The notes beneath the pieces were generated by a model. It ran no database searches, was not told where the DNA came from, and was given only the letters and a program-made list of their open reading frames with translations. A stretch of 64,000 nt of DNA from Brachypodium distachyon. Taxonomy: Eukaryota > Streptophyta > Magnoliopsida > Poales > Poaceae. The stretch's first letter is position 1. Every line of letters starts with the position of its first letter. Positions 10,893-21,589 of the stretch are shown here, piece by piece. Made by a program: the position numbers and the translations under genes. The DNA is taken from contig NC_016132.3 in the NCBI RefSeq assembly GCF_000005505.3, positions 13,072,501 to 13,136,500 of the forward strand, in the 5' to 3' direction.

Positions 10893-13636
10893 GCCTATTT
10901 TTTGCAGAAATACTCCCAATATCATCTGGCAGTGGCAAATTAAAATGGGATAAGCAATATCCTGCATCTTTTAGCAACTTATCCAATTCATTAAGAAGAA
11001 AAGATGAAATATACACATCTGCTAATGGGTTGCTCATTTGACCAGGGTTGCGATTCAAGCGATGTGCTGCATCTTCAGACATTTTTTATGCGTATTCATC
11101 TAAAAGTTTTCTAGGATTTGTTACCTCACAAAAGAGCAAAATTGTGACAAATAGCTGCCGTAACTGATATGGCATGGCCCATTGAGCTGCATCATTTAAA
11201 ACATTCAACCATTCTTGGTCATCACCAAGGATACCTAGAGCCTCACATGCAGCATGAAACGTAGGATGTAGATGGCCAGATACAGTTCTGATTTAAGCAA
11301 AGGATGTTGCTCCTTTGACAATGTGGAGCAGCAAACGTAGATAGTGAAGTTCTCCTTGGGAAGGGTTGACATAAGCAATTCTGCCTATTCTTCGAGAACC
11401 ACGACGATAATCCCAATACTTGCCATTTTGGTTGGAGTGCCATGTAAAATATTCTGGAAATTCTAAGTAGGTATATTGTTTAGCCAGAGGGTGATTCATA
11501 TTAGCTTCTAACCATCCAGTCAACTTAGTTGTCATATTCTTCGGGTTCTGAATCACTTGTTCAAGGTTATCATCTTCTGAGTAAATAACATTATTCTCAA
11601 GAGGGAGATGAACAGGAAGCCTTTCTACAGAAGGGTCTGTATAGTGAAAATCAAATTCTAGCAAGCGCCGAGCAGCCTCATTCGGTGTCACATAGCGGCA
11701 TTCTAGATAGTTGTCAATTTCATTAACAGTTTTCCCCGATGGATCAGACGATGCAGAAGTAGGCTGGATTTTAGATCTTGCACAATCAAAACCTTTGTTT
11801 ACATACTTGAAAAGATATTTGTACATGCCATCGTGATTAACCTTTTCTATATTTATGTGAGCTTGATGTTTCACTACCAAGTCGACATTGTGAGGAACAA
11901 CAAATCTATTATCAATATCAACTCCATTTTTTTTACTGACGGTTTTTCCATTGTTTGGCCGAGCATATTGTGTGAAACCATTTTCCAATACAGTGGTTTG
12001 CTCACAGAAATCCTTTAGGATAAAATTTTGTGCACTTTCCTTCAGACATACAGGGGCAGCTAGGGTTCAGATTTCCACAAGGTCCATGTATCATAAATGA
12101 AGATACAACATTGTATCCCATCGGATCATTTCTAGGGTCTGGCAGCTGAGCCGAAATATGGAAATCTATCTTTTGTGCATCAAGGGGTCCATCTTTGGCT
12201 AACCATATGATGATATGAACATGAGGGAGACCACGTTTCTGAAATTCAATTGTGTATATGACTACAGAAAGAGACATCTTTTTAGGGTAAAGAAATATAA
12301 GATTCAGGCAACGCCAATTAATTTATGATAGAAATCATGTAAAATATACATGCATTTATGGGTCCGAAGAATTTTTTTCTTTTTAATATCATCCATTAGC
12401 ATATTAAGCTTCATTTTGAACACTCTATTCACAATATCTGGACGATCAGAAGGTTGTTGCCCTGGAATGGATGATAGAGCCTCTAATATCTCAGGCCAGC
12501 CGACATTAGAAGTGAATGTGACAAACAGATCTGGGCACCCATATTTTCTACAAACAGCACTATTGATATCTCCATGCGCATCAACTTTGCCAAATATCTT
12601 GATGATGAACTGATCCAGAGCATTTGCAGATAATCTTTCACGTGCTGTTCTAAATAGCTTCACAATGGGATTATGGGTGTTCAACATTGATATAAGAGAT
12701 TGGACAATATCTTCATTAGCATTGAAGGAATGACGTGAAGATGAAGGCCATGAAGATGAAGGGCCAGCAGAGGAAGTTATATTTATGCGGTTTTGAACCT
12801 CATGTTCTGTATCATAGATGTACAATTGTGCATATTCTGGTCGATGTCCTTGACGCGGTGGCACTAAAGAACCAATACGGTGACACACTTGACCACTAAC
12901 CTTGAAGACATATGGTGCTCGGCCATCATTGATGGATTCCAGAACTTTAGCACCCATTGAAGTCATTGCAAACATGGTAGTATATTGACAAATATGATCA
13001 AAAAAGTGTTTTGAAATTGTGTTGTTCTGCGAGGTCAATAAATCCAACATTGGCTGAGGAGGAGACTTGTACGGTTCCAAAAAGATTTTCCCTCCTCTAC
13101 AACATAGGTTATATATTGGATCAGGAGTATTCCTATCTTCGGATACGCTCTTCATACCAAAAGGAAGCAGCACAATGTTTGCATGAATGATTGGGTCCCC
13201 CAAGGTTTAAGGGTTCAAATATAGTTCCTGAAAGATACAGTCCATTCATATTTTTCTTGTACATAAGGAGACTTAAATCTGAAATTCACTAACTGCAAAG
13301 GAATAAGAACTTACGATTGTGGGTGAAATTTGGTGTTTGCAAAATTGTTATACATGATTCCTCATTTAACCGCTGACGTACCAAACGTTCTTCCGTAGAT
13401 GTACTTGTTCTATTCCTAAGCTGTGCACGCCGGCGCCGGGAATTGGACGAATCAGATTGATTTGTTTCGGGGATAACAATAGGCTGTGACTGATGGTGGG
13501 GCCGTCCACGTCTGCGTGGGACTGAATGACTACCAGGATCCCTCGAAGAATTCTCGGCGCTATCCATACTCGAAATCATACACGTGCAAAGCAAGCAATT
13601 TTCTTTTCGTTTGTAGATTGCCTTCAAAGGAAGCAA
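10893..13636 (-). pseudogene. Helitron Rep/helicase-like protein, several stops
   Basis: Blocks in order on the minus strand are 13636-13289 (N-terminal, Arg-rich), 13203-12304, 12277-12002, 11988-11293 and 11290-10893. The HUH nuclease motif GLPHVHIIIWL is at about 12235-12203, and the tyrosine motif YKYLFKYVNKG is at about 11823-11791. These match the Helitron_like_N region and its catalytic Tyr segment. The last block (NELDKLLKDAGY, FNLPLPDDIG) is the linker that normally leads into the PIF1-type helicase. It is cut at 10890. In-frame stops occur near 11294 and 11085. Gaps near 12290 and 13210-13280 look like introns or indels. Transposition proteins would not be made from it. Confidence 0.75.
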
Positions 13637-14310
13637 GTATAGGTGTTTTGGTTTTCAGCAAACAAACACGGTGCAGAACATAATCAAGAGGAGGTAGTTT
13701 CAAAAGAGGCATATGCTCATCCAATGCAATCAGAGATGGTACACCAGTAACAACAGCAAGAGAAGGAACAAAAAATTAGAGGTGAGAGCCTTGTGTACCT
13801 AGGCAAGCAGGTCCAGCTGCCCCAGCGTGTAGTGTGCAAAATCGAATCAAAACCGATGAGCCGATGACAGCCACCTCCCAATTTCAGCCAGCAGCAAGGA
13901 GAACCGAAGCGAACCCTGGGCAGGCAAAACATCAAACAGCTTGCAGTCAGGAGACACATAGTTCAGAGATTGAGAAGGGGAAAAAAGGGCAAACAATGGG
14001 TAGGAGAGCTGACCTGCCAGAGCAAAGGCTGGTGCTAGAGATGGCGACTCAAGCAGGTAGTACGGACAGGGTTTTAAAGGACGAAGAAGATGGCGTCTCA
14101 GCTGACTGAATCCAGAGCAATGATGGCAGATGAATGCTTGGACAGGTGGTGCCGTTTCTGGAGCAATTGGTGGCTGGGAGAGCATCGGGCGCCTGATTGT
14201 TGGCCAGAAACGGGCGGGCACGATCGCTAGGTGGAGTGGGAGGTCAGGCGGCGCGAGTCGACTTGCAGGGCACGGGAAGGGCGCGCAGCAGGGAAGCGAC
14301 ATGGCACCCA

Positions 14311-14442
14311 GTGCGACGGAGACGGGCGCGCTCGCCAGGTTGGGAGGGCAGGCGGTGGGCAGGGGGCGCAGCGCTAGTGCGACGGAGACAAGCGTGCACA
14401 CCAGGTTGGGAAGGCAGGCGGTGGGCAGGGGGGAGCACTGAT
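14311..14442. repeat. two-copy 66-bp GC-rich tandem repeat
   Basis: Units 14311-14376 and 14377-14442 both begin gtgcgacggagac and share the core aggcaggcggtgggcagggg. They lie inside the GC-rich block next to the Helitron relic. No coding function is apparent. Confidence 0.7.
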
Positions 14443-14644
14443 GGATGGATCCAAGCGGGGTGCACGTCCAGGTGCCGGAGTCACAACGACACGGGCACGT
14501 TGTGGAAATGATGTGGGCTGTTGTGGTCAAAAATCTTGTGACATAATTGGTCGATGAGGTGAATAGGCTGCATGTTGAGAGAAATATGTTAGTGGGTTGC
14601 CTCTACTTAGATATAGAGGATAAGCATACATTTCTGTATATTAC

Positions 14645-14872
14645 TGCACAGATTATAGTATTTATCAATTTTCTATGTATAATCTGTGTTAATTTTGGAT
14701 GGATGCAGTTGGGTGTTTTGCAGGGAAGCCGAACTGCTTCGACGACGATTGCCAGAAGAAGTGACAGGACACTGATTTTACGCTGCCTAGCAGTGAGATT
14801 GTTGGCTGGTGCGAGGGTGACCCTTACCCCAACCCATACAACCTCATCAAGTGCTGCTGCTTCAGGAAATGA
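14645..14872 (+). pseudogene. CRP array copy A: lone second exon with a premature stop
   Basis: Exon 2 spans 14709-14872 after a normal CAG acceptor and the same ggatggatgcag lead-in as the other copies. It encodes the family pattern GCF...NCFDDDC...WCEGDP...CCC. The codon for the fourth cysteine is TGA (14762-14764) where copy C has TGC. Intron homology starts at about 14645 with the shared word cacagattata, and no signal-peptide exon is found upstream, where the Helitron relic begins. The copy is therefore broken twice. Confidence 0.75.
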
Positions 14873-15389
14873 TAACCTCCAGGCTAAATAATAATTAAAT
14901 AGAGATGGCATATTCATAGATATATAGTATGTCTGAATGTCTGATCGATGTGTAGTTCTCCATCGTCGTCGGATGCTTTGGTTGTTGAGTTTGTTCTCAT
15001 ACCGGTCGACTCTTGCAAATGGCAATTTTAAGTACCGATGCTATCAAAAATTTCTCTTGCAAATGAAAGAAGATGTAATTGACATCGGTAAGCAACATCA
15101 AGAGTTTCGAGTCGACAGTTCTGAATTCTTTTATACTATTTGAAACGTGTCATTGCCGCCTACTAGTTGCACGCATATAAATATACCTTTTGCAGAATGG
15201 CAGCCAGTTGCTTAAACGTGTCTTAATTAACTCGGCATGGAATGCTGCTAAAATTGTAGCTGAGTTATCACGAACGCATTAACCACGAGACAACCCAGAC
15301 AACTATAGTATCAATGTAGCCGTAATTAACGAGACAGCTATAGTATCAATGTATCCTTATTAACAGCGAGATAACCATCCAAATGAGTC

Positions 15390-15397
15390 TATATAAA
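15390..15397 (+). promoter_or_regulatory. TATA box of CRP copy B
   Basis: TATATAAA lies about 105 bases ahead of the ATG at 15502. The same spacing and surrounding sequence recur in copies C and D and in an orphan unit at 17855. Confidence 0.6.
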
Positions 15398-15501
15398 CAC
15401 GGTCCTAGGTACTCTCAGAGACCAATCATACAAACAACAAATTATTATAGAGAAACAAGAACTACTGAAGTAAATAAGAAAGAGAATAATCAGGTCTCCA
15501 G

Positions 15502-15891
15502 ATGGCAGCTGCAATGTTGAAGATGAACAGGGGAGCCCTGTTCTTGGGCGCTCTCCTGATCATGGCAATGTTGCTCCCTCCCAAGGGAAGCCCCGATACA
15601 AGAGTAAGTCCCTCTCTATATGAGTAAGTACACATTTCATATATAAGTACACTAATTGGAGTAGTAAAAACAATTTGTGTAAGTGAATAATTGCATTGTG
15701 TTGATTGTGGATGGATGGATGCAGTTGGATGCTTTGAAGGGGAGCCGAGCTGCTTCGACGACGATTGCAAGAAGCAGTGTATCAAGGCGAATTTTGGGAT
15801 ACGTGACAATATGCTGGAAGGCATCTGCGGGGGTGACCCTTTCCCCCACCCGTATAACCTCATCGATTGCTGTTGCTACGCCAGCTATTAA
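15502..15891 (+). pseudogene. CRP array copy B: frameshift at the end of exon 1
   Basis: Exon 1 is 15502-15603 (signal peptide MAAAMLKMNRGALFLGALL...) with a GTAAGT donor. Exon 2 is 15725-15891 and has all eight cysteines (GCF, SCF, DDDC, QC, IC, CCC). The exon lengths are 102 and 167, total 269, not a multiple of three. Relative to copy C one T is missing in the run before tcccaagg, so exon 1 ends in phase 0 while exon 2 needs phase 1. Read as spliced, the cysteine frame is lost. An alternative donor could rescue it, but none is obvious. Confidence 0.75.
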
Positions 15892-16107
15892 CCTCCGGGC
15901 TAGTTTAATTAAATGGAGATATGGCACATCATGATCGATGTGTGGTATCATCACCATCCTGTTGTTGTCAAGATCTAATTAATAAAGATTACCTTGACAA
16001 GATCATCAACCTGCTGTGTGCTGTGTGCTTGAGTTCGGTTTGTTCTCGTATGGATTGACTCTTGCAAATGGCAATTTCAGGTACTAATACTAGCAAAATT
16101 AAGTACT

Positions 16108-16184
16108 ACTCCTCCATTTCATATATGTTGGCACGGATTTAGTATAAGTTGTACTAAATCCGTGCCGATTATCACTGAAACGGA
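16108..16184. repeat. small Stowaway-like MITE with a 15-bp perfect hairpin
   Basis: ctcctccatttcatat at the left and a matching aaacgg end at the right surround ggcacggatttagta and its exact reverse complement (16130-16166) with a seven-base loop. The sequence is short and probably derived from a larger element. Confidence 0.5.
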
Positions 16185-16189
16185 AAATC

Positions 16190-16870
16190 AGTCGGAAAAA
16201 CAACAATTGCCGAAACGGTGATTTTTTATCGACCAGCCAAAATATACTAAAACGGTTCGAAATTGTGTAAGAGGTTCACGACATCGGACAATCGACCAAA
16301 AATCCAAAAGCCGTGTGTTATAACTCATATAAACGGTCAAAACATTGATTTTTCTGGAACGCATGAAACCGTGTACCAAGGGGTCACGATATGCAAAAAT
16401 TAGCCGAAAATCCAGAAAAAAAAACAGTAAAAAAAAACGTGCACCGAATGTCCCAATCAGAAAATGGGCCGAAAATCCAAAAAATTGTGGGCTATTCAAC
16501 GAAATCTGACAAAAGTGATTTTTGTCTACCGGAAAAAAGGCCCGAAACCATGCGTTGGTCATGGTATCAAAATATCAGTCAAAAATCCAAATGTGTGGGC
16601 TATAGCCACGCAACGGCCAAAACCATGTACCGGCGGTCACGATATCGAAAAATCGACCGAAAATCGAAATACCGGTAAAAAAAATGATTTCTTTGAACCA
16701 GTTTAAAACAGGCCGAAACCGTGTATCCGAAACCATGATACCGGAAAATCGGTTGAAAGCACATAAACCACGAAAACAAGCAAAACGGTGATTTTTTAGT
16801 AACCGACAAAAAGGGCATGAAACCATGTTCTGGGGCCGCACTATCAGAACATCATCCCGAAACCAAAACC
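16190..16870. repeat. degenerate short-period repeat region
   Basis: The words ccgaaaatcc, gaaaccatg/gaaaccgtg, cacgatat and gtgatttttt recur about every 90-180 bases. No conserved frame is present. It looks like an old minisatellite or a decayed internally repetitive transposon and lies between CRP array units. Confidence 0.5.
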
Positions 16871-17128
16871 TGTGGATAATTTTTCAGACACCGATGAAAG
16901 AAGGCATTTGGGCAGATTTCCTTTGTACTTATGCGTACGTACAGGCGTGCATGCACAACATCTATCTGGACGTGAGTACGTATATATCTCGTGCAACCCC
17001 ATGCATGCATACATGCAAAAGCTAATCAATATCCATCTTTTCTAATTAATTGATCAAATACCAGTGCATATGCATGCTAGTAAGTATAATTAATTAAGCA
17101 GAGATGGCACGCCCATGGATAATTTATA

Positions 17129-17241
17129 CTCCTTCCGTCGCATATTAAGTGACTCAAATTTGCCCAAATATAGATGTACCTATGCCTAAAAAGCGTCTAA
17201 ATACATGTAATAGAAAATCACTTAATATGGCACGGAGGAAG
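17129..17241. mobile_element. Stowaway MITE
   Basis: It has TA target duplications, ctccttccgtcgcatattaa at the left and a reverse-complementary ttaatatggcacggaggaag at the right. The internal word tagatgtacctatgcctaaa is shared with the copy at 23663. Confidence 0.85.
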
Positions 17242-17279
17242 TATATGTATGTTCGATCGATGTGATCATCGTCGGATGA

Positions 17280-17962
17280 TTTTGTTCTTGAGGTTCAGTT
17301 TCTTCTCATATCGATCGGCTCTTGCAAATGGCAATTTTAAGTACCAATGATATCAAAATTTCTCTCAACTTTTGACTTACTGGTACTACTTGAGTTGTTA
17401 AAGAGTAAAGTGTGTGATAGTTAAGAGTGAAAATATGCTCTCTTTTTAGTGAGAAGTGAAATGTGCTTATTATACTTCAATTCTTTTTTGGACCACTTCG
17501 ATTAATATCAAGGGAATGCTTATATTGACTCCTTGATGTGTCATCAAATCTCAAAACCCAAGAGGCACTTGTGGGATTTGTTTTTGGGCTTGATCAGGAC
17601 ACCTGGATATCTGAGACAGCGAAAATTACGAGACGAAAAAAATCACGATCCTCGCCGCCTAATGCAATTCGAAACGGATTTTTTTTGGGGGGGTTTAATG
17701 TACACATTTGCTGAATGGCAGCTAGCTGTTTAATTGACTCGGCCTGGAATGCTGCCAAATTCTTGGCTGTGTTACAAAACGCATTAACCATGAGCCAACT
17801 ATAGATGTACACTAGCTAATTTACACCGCGATAAAATGGCCAACAATATCCCTCTATATAAGCACAGGCCACAGGTTCGTCGTAGGTACTCTCTTGAGCT
17901 TCAGTTTGTTCCGTATCGATCGGTTCTTGCAAATGGCAATTTTAAGTACTGTACCATAAAAT
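17280..17962 (+). repeat. CRP array units without a gene body (orphan promoter and 3' flanks)
   Basis: Two copies of the array's 3' flank (word cttgcaaatggcaattttaagta, at about 17325 and 17930) surround a copy of its 5' flank (gctgaatggcag... at about 17710, with TATATAAG at 17855-17862). No signal-peptide exon or cysteine exon follows the TATA box. The neighbouring copies show what should be there, so the gene body was deleted from this unit. Confidence 0.65.
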
Positions 17963-18299
17963 TTTCTCTCAACTTTGGCTCACTTGGTACATGAAAGAAG
18001 ACGTTGTTGTCATCGATAAACAATGTCTAAGAGTTCCGGCAATTCTGAATTCTTTTACAAGTACGCAGCGCCTACAGAGACTACGGCTGTGGGAGAAATC
18101 GGGGACAAGGAGTTCTTCCACCCGGAATGATATGGACATTTTTAATCACTCATGGAATTTAATTTCTCCAGCCGTTCGACAGTTCAACACTCAATTAGAA
18201 CCAAGGATAAAAGCACCGTTGTCTATTAGCTCATTCCATGTTATTTATATCACTATCCTTTCCGCCTAATGCAATTCGAAACGGATCTTAATATACACT

Positions 18300-18365
18300 T
18301 TTGCTGAATGGCAGCGAGCTGTTTAATTAACCCTGCCTGGAATGCTACTTGATTCTTGGCTGCAG
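18300..18365 (+). repeat. partial copy of the CRP 5' flank
   Basis: ttttgctgaatggcagcgagctg and the following gcctggaatgctac match the promoter regions of copies C and D. The unit is cut short at the 3' end of the nested minus-strand gene. Confidence 0.55.
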
Positions 18366-18370
18366 TAAAC

Positions 18371-18452
18371 CTCTCAAGATTTCGATCATCAGTTAAAACT
18401 CTGAAGATTTCGATCATCAGTTAACCTCTGAAGATTTCGATCATCAACTGGC
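18371..18452. repeat. three-copy 27/28-bp tandem repeat
   Basis: ctctgaagatttcgatcatcag occurs at 18399 and, with small changes, at 18371 and 18426. It would fall in the 3' UTR of the minus-strand gene ending at 18522. Confidence 0.75.
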
Positions 18453-18521
18453 CATCAAATGTACCAGTACATATATACTGACAGACAAAGAGTACAGTAT
18501 ATCGAAATAATACGGTACTAG

Positions 18522-19938
18522 CTAGTTCAAGAGGAAGTGGGTAAAAACGGAGATCCACCAGATTGCCGATAAGCCAAGAAAGCCCATACCAGCTAACCTG
18601 TACCCATCTCTCGTGTCCTCCAACGACTCGCACCGTTTCATCAAAACCCTGCATTATATATGCATGTCAATATATTAATCTAATCAAGCAATCGTGTGCA
18701 TATGTACACAGAGAATTATGTGTACGCATCATGCAAATAGTATGTGTCTTTTGTAGCAATTGACTTAATTAAGTACCACCTCTGTTTGTAAAAAGTACCA
18801 CCTCTGTTTGTAAAGATAAGACGTTCGTTCTAGTTTCTGACAAGTTCGACCCAAATTTATGGAAGAATCTACCAACAGTTATAACTCTAAACGACATGGC
18901 AAGCGTGGTGAGGTATCTCACAATTCACAACAATTATGATTCTAGATTAATTTTATTAAATTGTTCATGATGTATATAACTCCATAGTACGTTTTTATTT
19001 GATATTGCAGATATTGATGCATTTTTTCTATGAACTTCGTAAAACTTGAAGAAGTCTGAGGGACCTAGGTATATTGCAGATATATCTTATATATTTAGAA
19101 ACGGCGGTAGAGTACATGCTTGTACTTACCGTTGCCCTTGCGGCGCGAAGGAGTCCCAGAGACGGCGGGCAGCGGCGGCGAGCTCCTCCTTCTTCTCTTT
19201 GATCTCCTGCTCGACGACGTCGTCGCCATGGCCGTGGTCTTTGAGCAGCAGCCGCACCAGCTCTTCCTTCTTCTCCTCCACGGCACTCCTCAGTTCCTGC
19301 ACTCGCCTGCCATGCACTAATTAGTTCTCTTGAGACAAGAAACAGCTCATCTTAATCACTTAATTGGTTGATTATATCTGCTTACTTGATCCGTTCGGGG
19401 GATCTGATGTCGGCCTGGAGCAGGCCGAACAGCTCTTCTATGCTCTTCATCTCTTGCTCCTCGCCGCCAATGCTGCTCGGGCTAGGTTGCTCCTTCATTA
19501 GCGCCATTGCCAACTTCTTCCTTCTGTTCTTCTCCTCCATCCTCTTCTTCTTCGTCTCATCGTCCTCCTCCTATATTTTTTACGCGTACATTATAATTAA
19601 TAACAAATCGAAAAAATCGCCTATCACGGAAAAAAAAATACCAGTCGAATTTCTGTTCTCAAATCAATTATGTGAAATCTCAATTTCTGATCGAAAATCA
19701 GTGAAATTAATTTTGGAAGATGATCGAGAATTGATTGAATCAAGACCTGCAAGGGGCTGGTGCTCATGAATCTATTGGACGCGATGCTGCTGCTGCTGCT
19801 GAACACGCGCTGCCGCTGCTGCAGCAGCCCCAGCCCTCCCAGCCGTTCGCCTTCTCCGGCGGCGGCTCGCCGGAGCAGACTAGCACCTCCCGCCGGCGCC
19901 GGAGAAGACGATGGCGGCGGCATCGACGGCCGGCACAT
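18522..19938 (-). CDS. coiled-coil protein with mitochondrial-type leader and C-terminal membrane anchor (four exons)
   Basis: I join 19938-19747, 19570-19386, 19306-19130 and 18648-18522. All borders are GT/AG, phases are 0, 2, 2, and the sum is 681 bases (226 residues). Residues 1-64 are rich in Arg, Ser and Ala with almost no acid (VFSSSSS, NRFMSTSPLQ), like a mitochondrial presequence. Residues 65-185 are highly charged, with heptad-like stretches (ETKKKRMEEKNRRKKLA, VEEKKEELVRLLLKD, IKEKKEEL). Residues about 204-225 are hydrophobic (MGFLGLSAIWWISVFTHFLL) and end the protein, so it may be tail-anchored. I do not know the family. The gene lies antisense inside the CRP array, and its 3' UTR overlaps array flank sequence. 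An overlapping longer frame starting at 19979 hits a stop and cannot splice in phase. Confidence 0.65.
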
Positions 19939-20514
19939 CGGAGTCGGATCGCCGCCGCCATTGATCGAGAGATCCTCAACTGATGATCAGTAGTGCTCGA
20001 TCGATCGTTAGTTTCTGTCGACTTTTAATTAATCTTGGTCTTGCTATGCTAAGTATATAGTTTTTTTCTTCTTCTTTTGCGTGGTCGTCGACCGTATATA
20101 TATACCTGTATACTTGTAGTTCTTGTCGAACAAGAAGAGGAGCGGCCTAGCACAACACGTACATACATAGACTACGTAATACTATCGGACTGTACCTCCA
20201 TTTCTGGTTCTCTGGGCCTATCAAGGCCCACTAACTACAGTAGTTTTATTTTCGCTCCAGGCCCAAATTATCACCACAGCCCACGAAGCACAATGATGCA
20301 ATTCGGAACAGATCTTAACATAGTCGCAACTTGATATTAATATACACTTTTCCTGAATGCATGGCAGCTTGCTGCTTAATTAAGCGGCTAGTCTTAATTA
20401 AGTCGGCCTGGAATGCTGCAAAATTCTTGGCTACCTTAATTACCAGCAAAGGCATTAACCACGAGGTAACTATTGTAGCTAACTTACAGCCAGATAAGCA
20501 CCAACATTGCCTCT

Positions 20515-20522
20515 ATATAAAC
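20515..20522 (+). promoter_or_regulatory. TATA box of CRP copy C
   Basis: TATATAAA lies 80 bases before the ATG at 20595, within the 5' flank shared by all array units (tggcagct, ctggaatgct, cattaaccacgag). Confidence 0.6.
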
Positions 20523-20594
20523 ATAGAATTCGATCGTAGGTACTCTCATGGTCAGAGACGAAGAAAGAAAGAAGATAACCAACCAGGTCCTGTG

Positions 20595-21007
20595 ATGGCA
20601 GCTGCAATCTTGAAGATGCCCCTGTTCTTGGGCGCTCTCATGATCATGGCCATGGTCCTCTCCTCCCAAGGGCAGGTCCTATACAAGCGTAAGTTCCTCT
20701 ACATGTACAAGTACACAGATTATATCTGTATCATTTCACTTTTGCTGGCTGGCTATTGGAGGAGGCAGATTATTAATTATAATAACTTGTGTAGATAAAT
20801 ATAATTGCATTGTGTTGACTGTGGATGGATGCAGTTGGATGCTTTGCAGGGACGCAGAACTGCTTCGACGACGATTGCCAGATCCAGTGCCAGAAGCAGA
20901 ATTTGGGGGTTCCTAATACCAATCTCGTAGGCCGGTGCGAGGGTGACCCTAACCCCAACCCATACAACTCCATCGATTGCTGTTGCTTCACCTTCAAGAA
21001 TTCATAA
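20595..21007 (+). CDS. small secreted cysteine-rich peptide (CRP array copy C, intact)
   Basis: Exon 1 is 20595-20688 and exon 2 is 20835-21007. The intron has GTAAGT and GCAG borders and lies in phase 1. The total is 267 bases, 88 residues. Residues 1-26 form a signal peptide (hydrophobic core FLGALMIMAMVL). The mature part has eight cysteines spaced C-x6-C-x4-C-x3-C-x16-C-x14-CCC, an acidic CFDDDC block and a Pro/Asn-rich DPNPNPY stretch. I do not recognise the family. The layout (secreted, intron after the signal peptide, triple Cys at the end) resembles plant defensin-like or other CRP families used in defence or pollen signalling. It is the only undamaged member of the local array. Confidence 0.8.
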
Positions 21008-21477
21008 CCTTCAAGGCTAATTTAGTTAATAAAGATGGCATATTCTGATTGACTCAGATGTGTACTAGTATGTGTCATCATCATCCGATGATCTGGTTTC
21101 GATCCACCCGTTGTTACAGATCCCAGTAATAAAGACTAGCTTGTCGAGATCAACCTGATGTGTGCTGTGTTCTTGAGTCCCGCGTCTCTCTTCTCGTATC
21201 GATCGACTCCGGCGAATGGCGATTTTAAGTAGTAAGTACTAGTATTGTCTTAATTCCTCTCGACTTTGACTTACTGGTACATTAAAGAAGACTTGTTCAC
21301 ATCGATAAACAACGTCAAGAATTTCACAATTCTGAAATTCTTTTCCAAGCTCTGCCCGCTGCGCTAACGGCCTCGCCGACTCGGTGTCTCCCTCTTTCCC
21401 CGGCAGTCGACGGCAGCCCAGCATAGCCTGTTAGCTCATGCCATCGTGCCATAGCTAATACACAGTCAACATCTATA

Positions 21478-21589
21478 CTCCCTCTGTTCCATATTAAATG
21501 ACTTTCTATTACATGTATCTAAACGTATTTTAGACATACATACATCCATATTTGATCCAATTTGAGTCACTTGATATTTAGGGACGCAT
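21478..21589. mobile_element. Stowaway MITE, right end decayed
   Basis: It starts ctccctctgttccatatt after TA and contains the usual acatgtatctaaacg middle. The right terminus is only partly recognisable. Confidence 0.65.

Larger units (their letters stand above)
10890..14600 (-). mobile_element. Helitron relic (Rep/helicase type), truncated at its 3' side
   Basis: The minus strand carries fragments of the plant Helitron Rep-helicase. They run from an N-terminal exon at 13636 through the rolling-circle (HUH) domain to the segment just before the SF1 helicase. At 10890 the frame runs directly into the gypsy LTR, and no helicase motifs are found on the other side. The right end could not be fixed. 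The GC-rich block at 13840-14530 and the point near 14600 where CRP-gene homology resumes suggest the boundary. No hairpin-CTRR end was found. Confidence 0.6.

Noticed and set aside
13840..14530. 227-codon minus-strand frame in the GC-rich block
   Set aside because: It spans a tandem repeat and shows Pro/Leu-rich low complexity. More likely non-coding Helitron sequence or captured DNA.
18361..18460. Possible CRISPR-like short repeats
   Set aside because: Three direct 27/28-bp units without spacers in a plant UTR are a simple tandem repeat.
19764..19979. Alternative start upstream of the nested coiled-coil gene
   Set aside because: That frame ends in TGA before the splice donor, whereas the frame from 19938 joins exon 2 in phase.
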